Shown here: positions 49,401-62,153 of the stretch, in pieces
Layout: each line of letters opens with the position of its first letter
Numbering within the stretch: the stretch's first letter is position 1
Assembly (NCBI GenBank): GCA_963682055.1
Contig: OY821747.1
Coordinates: 33,912,126-33,976,125, forward strand
Length of the DNA stretch: 64,000 bases
Direction of reading: 5' to 3'
From: Primula veris
Taxonomy: Eukaryota; Streptophyta; Magnoliopsida; Ericales; Primulaceae
Made by a program: the position numbers and the translations under genes
The notes under the pieces: model-generated
What the model was told of the DNA's origin: nothing
Seen by the model: only the letters and a program-made list of their open reading frames with translations
Database searches by the model: none

Positions 49401-52400
49401 TTATGAACTACTGAGTTTTTCCTATTACTATTCGTACCAAAACTAGGTAGTAGCATTTTTTTCGGAATTAAAGACGTTAGTATTATGTTTTAATACTATT
49501 GGCTATGGACGTTTTAACGCTTAATATTATGAACTACTGAGTTTTTCCTATTACTATTCGTACCAAAACTAGGTAGTAGCATTTTTTTCGGAATTAAAGA
49601 CGTTAGTATTATGTTTTAATACTATTGGCTATGGACGTTTTAACGCTTAATATTATGAACTGCTGAGTTTTTCCTATTACTATTCGTACCAAAACTAGGT
49701 AGTAGCATTTTTCGGAATTAAAGACGTTAGTATTCTGTTTTAATACTATTGGCTATGGACGTTTTAACGCTTAATATTATGAACTGCTGAGTTTTTCCTA
49801 TTACTATTGGTACCAAAACTAGGTAGTAGCATTTTTTTCGGAATTAAAGACGTTAGTATTATGTTTTAATACTATTGGCTATGGACGTTTTAACGCTTAA
49901 TATTATGAACTCCTGAGTTTTTCCTATTACTATTGGTACCAAAACTAGGCAGTAGCATTTTTTTCGGAATTAAAGACGTTAGTATTATGTTTTAATACTA
50001 TTGGCTATGGACGTTTTAACGCTTAATATTATGAACTACTGAGTTTTTCCTATTACTATTGGTACCAAAATTGGGCAGTAGCATTTTTTTCGGAATTAAA
50101 GACGTTAGTATTATGTTTTAATACTATTGGCTATGGACGTTTTAACGCTTAATATTATGAACTACTGAGTTTTTCCTATTACTATTGGTACCAAAACTAG
50201 GCAGTAGCATTTTTTTCGGAATTAAAGAAGTTAGTATTATGTTTTAATTCTATTGGCTATGGACGTTTTAACGCTTAATATTATGAACTACTGAGTTTTT
50301 CCTATTACTATTCGTACCAAAACTAGGTAGTAGCATTTTTCGGAATTAAAGACGTTAGTATTATGTTTTAATACTATTGGCTATGGACGTTTTAACGCTT
50401 AATATTATGAACTACTGAGTTTTTCCTATTACTATTGGTACCAAAACTAGGCAGTAGCATTTTTTTCGGAATTAAAGACGTTAGTATTATGTTTTAATAC
50501 TATTGGCTATGGACGTTTTAACGCTTAATATTATGAACTACTGAGTTTTTCCTATTACTATTGGTACCAAAACTAGGCAGTAGCATTTTTTTCGGAATTA
50601 AAGAAGTTAGTATTATGTTTTAATTCTATTGGCTATGGACGTTTTAACGCTTAATATTATGAACTGCTGAGTTTTTCCTATTACTATTGGTACCAAAACT
50701 AGGTAGTAGCATTTTTTTCGGAATTAAAGACGTTAGTATTATGTTTTAATACTATTGGCTATGGACGTTTTAACGCTTAATATTATGAACTACTGAGTTT
50801 TTCCTATTACTATTGGTACCAAAACTAGGCAGTAGCATTTTTTTCGGAATTAAAGACGTTAGTATTATGTTTTAATACTATTGGCTATGGACGTTTTAAC
50901 GCTTAATATTATGAACTACTGAGTTTTTCCTATTACTATTGGTACCAAAACTAGGCAGTAGCATTTTTTTCGGAATTAAAGACGTTAGTATTATGTTTTA
51001 ATACTATTGGCTATGGACGTTTTAACGCTTAATATTATGAACTACTGAGTTTTTCCTATTACTATTGGTACCAAAACTAGGCAGTAGCATTTTTTTCGGA
51101 ATTAAAGAAGTTAGTATTATGTTTTAATTCTATTGGCTATGGACGTTTTAACGCTTAATATTATGAACTACTGAGTTTTTCCTATTACTATTCGTACCAA
51201 AACTAGGTAGTAGCATTTTTCGGAATTAAAGACGTTAGTATTATGTTTTAATTCTATTGGCTATGGACGTTTGAACGCTTAATATTATGAACTACTGAGT
51301 TTTTCCTATTACTATTCGTACCAAAACTAGGTAGTAGCATTTTTCGGAATTAAAGACGTTAGTATTATGTTTTAATACTATTGGCTATGGACGTTTTAAC
51401 GCTTAATATTATGAACTACTGAGTTTTTCCTATTACTATTGGTACCAAAACTAGGCAGTAGCATTTTTTTCGGAATTAAAGACGTTAGTATTATGTTTTA
51501 ATACTATTGGCTATGGACGTTTTAACGCTTAATATTATGAACTACTGAGTTTTTCCTATTACTATTGGTACCAAAACTAGGCAGTAGCATTTTTTTCGGA
51601 ATTAAAGAAGTTAGTATTATGTTTTAATTCTATTGGCTATGGACGTTTTAACGCTTAATATTATGAACTGCTGAGTTTTTCCTATTACTATTGGTACCAA
51701 ACCTAGGTAGTAGCATTTTTTTCGGAATTAAAGACGTTAGTATTATGTTTTAATACTATTGGCTATGGACGTTTTAACGCTTAATATTATGAACTACTGA
51801 GTTTTTCCTATTACTATTGGTACCAAAACTAGGCAGTAGCATTTTTTTCGGAATTAAAGACGTTAGTATTATGTTTTAATACTATTGGCTATGGACGTTT
51901 TAACGCTTAATATTATGAACTACTGAGTTTTTCCTATTACTATTGGTACCAAAACTAGGCAGTAGCATTTTTTTCGGAATTAAAGACGTTAGTATTATGT
52001 TTTAATACTATTGGCTATGGACGTTTTAACGCTTAATATTATGAACTACTGAGTTTTTCCTATTACTATTGGTACCAAAACTAGGCAGTAGCATTTTTTT
52101 CGGAATTAAAGAAGTTAGTATTATGTTTTAATTCTATTGGCTATGGACGTTTTAACGCTTAATATTATGAACTACTGAGTTTTTCCTATTACTATTCGTA
52201 CCAAAACTAGGTAGTAGCATTTTTCGGAATTAAAGACGTTAGTATTATGTTTTAATTCTATTGGCTATGGACGTTTGAACGCTTAATATTATGAACTACT
52301 GAGTTTTTCCTATTACTATTCGTACCAAAACTAGGTAGTAGCATTTTTCGGAATTAAAGACGTTAGTATTATGTTTTAATACTATTGGCTATGGACGTTT

Positions 52401-55400
52401 GAACGCTTAATATTATGAACTACTGAGTTTTTCCTATTACTATTGGTACCAAAACTAGGTAGTAGCATTTTTCGGAATTAAAGACGTTAGTATTATGTTT
52501 TAATACTATTGGCTATGGACGTTTTAACGCTTAATATTATGAACTACTGAGTTTTTCCTATTACTATTGGTACCAAAACTAGGTAGTAGCATTTTTTTCG
52601 GAATTAAAGACGTTGGTATTATGTTTTAATACTATTGGCTATGGACGTTTTAACGCTTAATATTATGAGCTACTGAGTTTTTCCTATTACTATTGGTACC
52701 AAAACTAGGTAGTAGCATTTTTTTCGGAATTAAAGACGGTGGTATTATGTTTTAATACTATTGGCTATGGACGTTTTAACGCTTAATATTATGAGCTACT
52801 GAGTTTTTCCTATTACTATTGGTACCAAAACTAGGTAGTAGCATTTTTTTCGGAATTAAAGACGTTGGTATTATGTTTTAATACTATTGGCTATGGACGT
52901 TTTAACGCTTAATATTATGAGCTGCTGAGTTTTTCCTATTACTATTGGTACCAAAACTAGGTAGTAGCATTTTTTTCGGAATTAAAGACGTTGGTATTAT
53001 GTTTTAATACTATTGGCTATGGACGTTTTAACGCTTAATATTATGAGCTGCTGAGTTTTTCCTATTACTATTCGTACCAAAACTAGGTAGTAGCATTTTT
53101 TTCGGAATTAAAGACGTTAGTATTATGTTTTAATACTATTGGCTATGGACGTTTTAACGCTTAATATTATGAACTGCTGAGTTTTTCCTATTACTATTGG
53201 TACCAAAACTAGGTAGTAGCATTTTTTTCGGAATTAAAGACGTTAGTATTATGTTTTAATACTATTGGCTATGGACGTTTTAACGCTTAATATTATGAAC
53301 TGCTGAGTTTTTCCTATTACTATTGGTACCAAAACTAGGTAGTAGCATTTTTCGGAATTAAAGACGTTAGTATTATGTTTTAATACTATTGGCTATGGAC
53401 GTTTTAACGCTTAATATTATGAACTACTGAGTTTTTCGTATTACTATTGGTACCAAAACTAGGCAGTAGCATTTTTTTCGGAATTAAAGACGTTAGTATT
53501 ATGTTTTAATACTATTGGCTATGGACGTTTTAACGCTTAATATTATGAACTGCTGAGTTTTTCCTATTACTATTGGTACCAAAACTAGGTAGTAGCATTT
53601 TTCGGAATTAAAGACGTTAGTATTATGTTTTAATACTATTGGCTATGGACGTTTTAACGCTTAATATTATGAACTACTGAGTTTTTCGTATTACTATTGG
53701 TACCAAAACTAGGCAGTAGCATTTTTTTCGGAATTAAAGACGTTAGTATTATGTTTTAATACTATTGGCTATGGACGTTTTAACGCTTAATATTATGAAC
53801 TACTGAGTTTTTCCTATTACTATTGGTACCAAAACTAGGCAGTAGCATTTTTTTCGGAATTAAAGACGTTAGTATTATGTTTTAATACTATTGGCTATGG
53901 ACGTTTTAACGCTTAATATTATGAACTACTGAGTTTTTCCTATTACTATTGGTACCAAAACTAGGCAGTAGCATTTTTTTCGGAATTAAAGAAGTTAGTA
54001 TTATGTTTTAATTCTATTGGCTATGGACGTTTTAACGCTTAATATTATGAACTACTGAGTTTTTCCTATTACTATTGGTACCAAAACTAGGCAGTAGCAT
54101 TTTTTTCGGAATTAAAGAAGTTAGTATTATGTTTTAATACTATTGGCTATGGACGTTTTAACGCTTAATATTATGAACTACTGAGTTTTTCCTATTACTA
54201 TTGGTACCAAAACTAGGTAGTAGCATTTTTTTCGGAATTAAAGACGTTAGTATTATGTTTTAATACTATTGGCTATGGACGTTTTAACGCTTAATATTAT
54301 GAACTACTGAGTTTTTCCTATTACTATTCGTACCAAAACTAGGTAGTAGCATTTTTCGGAATTAAAGACGTTAGTATTATGTTTTAATACTATTGGCTAT
54401 AGACGTTTTAACGCTTAATATTATGAACTACTGAGTTTTTCCTATTACTATTCGTACCAAAACTAGGTAGTAGCATTTTTTTCGGAATTAAAGACGTTAG
54501 TATTATGTTTTAATACTATTGGCTATGGACGTTTTAACGCTTAATATTATGAACTACTGAGTTTTTCCTATTACTATTCGTACCAAAACTAGGTAGTAGC
54601 ATTTTTTTCGGAATTAAAGACGTTAGTATTATGTTTTAATACTATTGGCTATGGACGTTTTAACGCTTAATATTATGAACTACTGAGTTTTTCCTATTAC
54701 TATTCGTACCAAAACTAGGTAGTAGCATTTTTTTCGGAATTAAAGAAGTTAGTATTATGTTTTAATTCTATTGGCTATGGACGTTTTAACGCTTAATATT
54801 ATGAACTGCTGAGTTTTTCCTATTACTATTGGTACCAAAACTAGGTAGTAGCATTTTTTTCGGAATTAAAGACGTTAGTATTATGTTTTAATACTATTGG
54901 CTATGGACGTTTTAACGCTTAATATTATGAACTACTGAGTTTTTCCTATTACTATTGGTACCAAAACTAGGCAGTAGCATTTTTTTCGGAATTAAAGACG
55001 TTAGTATTATGTTTTAATACTATTGGCTATGGACGTTTTAACGCTTAATATTATGAACTACTGAGTTTTTCCTATTACTATTGGTACCAAAACTGGGCAG
55101 TAGCATTTTTTTCGGAATTAAAGACGTTAGTATTATGTTTTAATACTATTGGCTATGGACGTTTTAACGCTTAATATTATGAACTACTGAGTTTTTCCTA
55201 TTACTATTGGTACCAAAACTAGGCAGTAGCATTTTTTTCGGAATTAAAGAAGTTAGTATTATGTTTTAATTCTATTGGCTATGGACGTTTTAACGCTTAA
55301 TATTATGAACTACTGAGTTTTTCCTATTACTATTCGTACCAAAATTAGGTAGTAGCATTTTTCGGAATTAAAGACGTTAGTATTATGTTTTAATACTATT

Positions 55401-58400
55401 GGCTATGGACGTTTTAACGCTTAATATTATGAACTACTGAGTTTTTCCTATTACTATTGGTACCAAAACTAGGCAGTAGCATTTTTTTCGGAATTAAAGA
55501 CGTTAGTATTATGTTTTAATACTATTGGCTATGGACGTTTTAACGCTTAATATTATGAACTACTGAGTTTTTCCTATTACTATTGGTACCAAAACTAGGC
55601 AGTAGCATTTTTTTCGGAATTAAAGAAGTTAGTATTATGTTTTAATTCTATTGGCTATGGACGTTTTAACGCTTAATATTATGAACTGCTGAGTTTTTCC
55701 TATTACTATTGGTACCAAAACTAGGTAGTAGCATTTTTTTCGGAATTAAAGACGTTAGTATTATGTTTTAATACTATTGGCTATGGACGTTTTAACGCTT
55801 AATATTATGAACTACTGAGTTTTTCCTATTACTATTGGTACCAAAACTAGGCAGTAGCATTTTTTTCGGAATTAAAGACGTTAGTATTATGTTTTAATAC
55901 TATTGGCTATGGACGTTTTAACGCTTAATATTATGAACTACTGAGTTTTTCCTATTACTATTGGTACCAAAACTAGGCAGTAGCATTTTTTTCGGAATTA
56001 AAGACGTTAGTATTATGTTTTAATACTATTGGCTATGGACGTTTTAACGCTTAATATTATGAACTACTGAGTTTTTCCTATTACTATTGGTACCAAAACT
56101 AGGCAGTAGCATTTTTTTCGGAATTAAAGAAGTTAGTATTATGTTTTAATTCTATTGGCTATGGACGTTTTAACGCTTAATATTATGAACTACTGAGTTT
56201 TTCCTATTACTATTCGTACCAAAACTAGGTAGTAGCATTTTTCGGAATTAAAGACGTTAGTATTATGTTTTAATTCTATTGGCTATGGACGTTTGAACGC
56301 TTAATATTATGAACTACTGAGTTTTTCCTATTACTATTCGTACCAAAACTAGGTAGTAGCATTTTTCGGAATTAAAGACGTTAGTATTATGTTTTAATAC
56401 TATTGGCTATGGACGTTTGAACGCTTAATATTATGAACTACTGAGTTTTTCCTATTACTATTGGTACCAAAACTAGGTAGTAGCATTTTTCGAAATTAAA
56501 GACGTTAGTATTATGTTTTAATACTATTGGCTATGGACGTTTTAACGCTTAATATTATGAACTACTGAGTTTTTCCTATTACTATTGGTACCAAAACTAG
56601 GTAGTAGCATTTTTTTCGGAATTAAAGACGTTGGTATTATGTTTTAATACTATTGGCTATGAACGTTTTAACGCTTAATATTATGAGCTACTGAGTTTTT
56701 CCTATTACTATTGGTACCAAAACTAGGTAGTAGCATTTTTTTCGGAATTAAAGACGGTGGTATTATGTTTTAATACTATTGGCTATGGACGTTTTAACGC
56801 TTAATATTATGAGCTACTGAGTTTTTCCTATTACTATTGGTACCAAAACTAGGTAGTAGCATTTTTTTCGGAATTAAAGACGTTGGTATTATGTTTTAAT
56901 ACTATTGGCTATGGACGTTTTAACGCTTAATATTATGAGCTGCTGAGTTTTTCCTATTACTATTGGTACCAAAACTAGGTAGTAGCATTTTTTTCGGAAT
57001 TAAAGACGTTGGTATTATGTTTTAATACTATTGGCTATGGACGTTTTAACGCTTAATATTATGAGCTGCTGAGTTTTTCCTATTACTATTCGTACCAAAA
57101 CTAGGTAGTAGCATTTTTTTCGGAATTAAAGACGTTAGTATTATGTTTTAATACTATTGGCTATGGACGTTTTAACGCTTAATATTATGAACTGCTGAGT
57201 TTTTCCTATTACTATTGGTACCAAAACTAGGTAGTAGCATTTTTTTCGGAATTAAAGACGTTAGTATTATGTTTTAATACTATTGGCTATGGACGTTTTA
57301 ACGCTTAATATTATGAACTGCTGAGTTTTTCCTATTACTATTGGTACCAAAACTAGGTAGTAGCATTTTTCGGAATTAAAGACGTTAGTATTATGTTTTA
57401 ATACTATTGGCTATGGACGTTTTAACGCTTAATATTATGAACTACTGAGTTTTTCGTATTACTATTGGTACCAAAACTAGGCAGTAGCATTTTTTTCGGA
57501 ATTAAAGACGTTAGTATTATGTTTTAATACTATTGGCTATGGACGTTTTAACGCTTAATATTATGAACTGCTGAGTTTTTCCTATTACTATTGGTACCAA
57601 AACTAGGTAGTAGCATTTTTCGGAATTAAAGACGTTAGTATTATGTTTTAATACTATTGGCTATGGACGTTTTAACGCTTAATATTATGAACTACTGAGT
57701 TTTTCGTATTACTATTGGTACCAAAACTAGGCAGTAGCATTTTTTTCGGAATTAAAGACGTTAGTATTATGTTTTAATACTATTGGCTATGGACGTTTTA
57801 ACGCTTAATATTATGAACTACTGAGTTTTTCCTATTACTATTGGTACCAAAACTAGGCAGTAGCATTTTTTTCGGAATTAAAGACGTTAGTATTATGTTT
57901 TAATACTATTGGCTATGGACGTTTTAACGCTTAATATTATGAACTACTGAGTTTTTCCTATTACTATTGGTACCAAAACTAGGCAGTAGCATTTTTTTCG
58001 GAATTAAAGAAGTTAGTATTATGTTTTAATTCTATTGGCTATGGACGTTTTAACGCTTAATATTATGAACTACTGAGTTTTTCCTATTACTATTGGTACC
58101 AAAACTAGGCAGTAGCATTTTTTTCGGAATTAAAGAAGTTAGTATTATGTTTTAATACTATTGGCTATGGACGTTTTAACGCTTAATATTATGAACTACT
58201 GAGTTTTTCCTATTACTATTGGTACCAAAACTAGGTAGTAGCATTTTTTTCGGAATTAAAGACGTTAGTATTATGTTTTAATACTATTGGCTATGGACGT
58301 TTTAACGCTTAATATTATGAACTGCTGAGTTTTTCCTATTACTATTGGTACCAAAACTAGGTAGTAGCATTTTTTTCGGAATTAAAGACGTTAGTATTAT

Positions 58401-60100
58401 GTTTTAATACTATTGGCTATGGACGTTTTAACGCTTAATATTATGAACTGCTGAGTTTTTCCTATTACTATTGGTACCAAAACTAGGTAGTAGCATTTTT
58501 CGGAATTAAAGACGTTAGTATTATGTTTTAATACTATTGGCTATGGACGTTTTAACGCTTAATATTATGAACTACTGAGTTTTTCGTATTACTATTGGTA
58601 CCAAAACTAGGCAGTAGCATTTTTTTCGGAATTAAAGACGTTAGTATTATGTTTTAATACTATTGGCTATGGACGTTTTAACGCTTAATATTATGAACTG
58701 CTGAGTTTTTCCTATTACTATTGGTACCAAAACTAGGTAGTAGCATTTTTCGGAATTAAAGACGTTAGTATTATGTTTTAATACTATTGGCTATGGACGT
58801 TTTAACGCTTAATATTATGAACTACTGAGTTTTTCGTATTACTATTGGTACCAAAACTAGGCAGTAGCATTTTTTTCGGAATTAAAGACGTTAGTATTAT
58901 GTTTTAATACTATTGGCTATGGACGTTTTAACGCTTAATATTATGAACTACTGAGTTTTTCCTATTACTATTGGTACCAAAACTAGGCAGTAGCATTTTT
59001 TTCGGAATTAAAGACGTTAGTATTATGTTTTAATACTATTGGCTATGGACGTTTTAACGCTTAATATTATGAACTACTGAGTTTTTCCTATTACTATTGG
59101 TACCAAAACTAGGCAGTAGCATTTTTTTCGGAATTAAAGAAGTTAGTATTATGTTTTAATTCTATTGGCTATGGACGTTTTAACGCTTAATATTATGAAC
59201 TACTGAGTTTTTCCTATTACTATTGGTACCAAAACTAGGCAGTAGCATTTTTTTCGGAATTAAAGAAGTTAGTATTATGTTTTAATACTATTGGCTATGG
59301 ACGTTTTAACGCTTAATATTATGAACTACTGAGTTTTTCCTATTACTATTGGTACCAAAACTAGGTAGTAGCATTTTTTTCGGAATTAAAGACGTTAGTA
59401 TTATGTTTTAATACTATTGGCTATGGACGTTTTAACGCTTAATATTATGAACTACTGAGTTTTTCCTATTACTATTCGTACCAAAACTAGGTAGTAGCAT
59501 TTTTCGGAATTAAAGACGTTAGTATTATGTTTTAATACTATTGGCTATGGACGTTTTAACGCTTAATATTATGAACTACTGAGTTTTTCCTATTACTATT
59601 CGTACCAAAACTAGGTAGTAGCATTTTTTTCGGAATTAAAGACGTTAGTATTATGTTTTAATACTATTGGCTATGGACGTTTTAACGCTTAATATTATGA
59701 ACTACTGAGTTTTTCCTATTACTATTCGTACCAAAACTAGGTAGTAGCATTTTTTTCGGAATTAAAGACGTTAGTATTATGTTTTAATACTATTGGCTAT
59801 GGACGTTTTAACGCTTAATATTATGAACTACTGAGTTTTTCCTATTACTATTCGTACCAAAACTAGGTAGTAGCATTTTTTTCGGAATTAAAGACGTTAG
59901 TATTATGTTTTAATACTATTGGCTATGGACGTTTTAACGCTTAATATTATGAACTGCTGAGTTTTTCCTATTACTATTCGTACCAAAACTAGGTAGTAGC
60001 ATTTTTCGGAATTAAAGACGTTAGTATTCTGTTTTAATACTATTGGCTATGGACGTTTTAACGCTTAATATTATGAACTGCTGAGTTTTTCCTATTACTA
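46450..60100 (+). repeat. Higher-order structure: repeated 41-, 32- and 9-monomer offsets
   Basis: The variant TTTTCGTATTAC occurs as a pair 250 bp apart at 48291/48541, again at 53437/53687 (+5146), 57455/57705 (+4018) and 58585/58835 (+1130). GACGGTGG at 47589, 52735 and 56753 repeats the first two offsets. TATTCTG at 49731 and 60025 is 10294 apart, exactly the sum of the three. The offsets equal 41, 32 and 9 monomers. Confidence 0.88.
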
Positions 60101-62153
60101 TTGGTACCAAAACTAGGTAGTAGCATTTTTTTCGGAATTAAAGACGTTAGTATTATGTTTTAATACTATTGGCTATGGACGTTTTAACGCTTAATATTAT
60201 GAACTGCTGAGTTTTTCCTATTACTATTGGTACCAAAACTAGGTAGTAGCATTTTTTTCGGAATTAAAGACGTTAGTATTATGTTTTAATACTATTGGCT
60301 ATGGACGTTTTAACGCTTAATATTATGAACTGCTGAGTTTTTCCTATTACTATTGGTACCAAAACTAGGTAGTAGCATTTTTTTCGGAATTAAAGACGTT
60401 AGTATTATGTTTTAATACTATTGGCTATGGACGTTTTAACGCTTAATATTATGAACTGCTGAGTTTTTCCTATTACTATTGGTACCAAAACTAGGTAGTA
60501 GCATTTTTTTCGGAATTAAAGACGTTAGTATTATGTTTTAATACTATTGGCTATGGACGTTTTAACACTTAATATTATGAACTGCTGAGTTTTTCCTATT
60601 ACTATTCGTACCAAAACTAGGTAGTAGCATTTTTTTCGGAATTAAAGACGTTAGTATTATGTTTTAATACTATTGGCTATGGACGTTTTAACGCTTAATA
60701 TTATGAACTGCTGAGTTTTTCCTATTACTATTCGTACCAAAACTAGGTAGTAGCATTTTTTTCGGAATTAAAGACGTTAGTATTATGTTTTAATACTATT
60801 GGCTATGGACGTTTTAACGCTTAATATTATGAACTGCTGAGTTTTTCCTATTACTATTCGTACCAAAACTAGGTAGTAGCATTTTTTTCGGAATTAAAGA
60901 CGTTAGTATTATGTTTTAATACTATTGGCTATGGACGTTTTAACGCTTAATATTATGAACTGCTGAGTTTTTCCTATTACTATTCGTACCAAAACTAGGT
61001 AGTAGCATTTTTTTCGGAATTAAAGACGTTAGTATTATGTTTTAATACTATTGGCTATGGACGTTTTAACGCTTAATATTATGAACTGCTGAGTTTTTCC
61101 TATTACTATTCGTACCAAAACTAGGTAGTAGCATTTTTTTCGGAATTAAAGACGTTAGTATTATGTTTTAATACTATTGGCTATGGACGTTTTAACGCTT
61201 AATATTATGAACTACTGAGTTTTTCCTATTACTATTCGTACCAAAACTAGGTAGTAGCATTTTTTTCGGAATTAAAGACGTTAGTATTATGTTTTAATAC
61301 TATTGGCTATGGACGTTTTAACGCTTAATATTATGAACTACTGAGTTTTTCCTATTACTATTCGTACCAAAACTAGGTAGTAGCATTTTTTTCGGAATTA
61401 AAGACGTTAGTATTATGTTTTAATACTATTGGCTATGGACGTTTTAACGCTTAATATTATGAACTACCGAGTTTTTCCTATTACTATTCGTACCAAAACT
61501 AGGTAGTAGCATTTTTTTCGGAATTAAAGACGTTAGTATTATGTTTTAATACTATTGGCTATGGATGTTTTAACGCTTAATATTATGAACTACTGAGTTT
61601 TTCCTATTACTATTCGTACCAAAACTAGGTAGTAGCATTTTTTTCGGAATTAAAGACGTTAGTATTATGTTTTAATACTATTGGCTATGGACGTTTTAAC
61701 GCTTAATATTATGAACTACTGAGTTTTTCCTATTACTATTCGTACCAATACTAGGTAGTAGCATTTTTCGGAATTAAAGACGTTAGTATTATGTTTTAAT
61801 ACTATTGGCTATGGACGTTTTAACGCTTAATATTATGAACTACTGAGTTTTTCCTATTACTATTCGTACCAAAACTAGGTAGTAGCATTTTTCGGAATTA
61901 AAGACGTTAGTATTATGTTTTAATACTATTTGCTATGGACGTTTTAACGCTTAATATTATGAACTACTGAGTTTTTCCTATTACTATTCGTACCAAAACT
62001 AGGTAGTAGCATTTTTCGGAATTAAAGACGTTAGTATTATGTTTTAATACTATTGGCTATGGACGTTTTAACGCTTAATATTATGAACTACTGAGTTTTT
62101 CCTATTACTATTCGTACCAAAACTAGGTAGTTGCATTTTTTTCGGAATTAAAG

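Larger units (their letters stand above)
27676..62153 (+). repeat. Giant tandem satellite array, monomer 124/126 bp, about 275 copies
   Basis: Head-to-tail monomers run without interruption for about 34.5 kb. Each reads GTAGCATTTTT(TT)CGGAA..., then GACGTTAGTATTATG, GGCTATGGACGTTTTAACGC, CTGAGTTTTTCCTATTAC and (G/C)GTACCAAAACTAGG. The length classes come from five or seven Ts after GCA. Monomers are mostly over 95% alike by eye. Common variants are GAAGTT for GACGTT, TAATTCTA for TAATACTA, GAGC for GAAC, CTGCTGAG for CTACTGAG, and GGTACC for CGTACC. All frames have stops, so it is non-coding. Each monomer has 8-bp arms TAGTATTA and TAATACTA around a 5-base loop. One monomer near 28171 is truncated. 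The last monomer passes into flanking module sequence within GGAATTAAAG at about 62153. Confidence 0.98.

Noticed and set aside
27676..62153. Satellite as a centromeric array or CRISPR-like array
   Set aside because: The monomers are directly contiguous with no unique spacers, so it is not a CRISPR. Centromere identity cannot be argued: the array is short, sits next to genes, and no CENH3 or retrotransposon context is visible.
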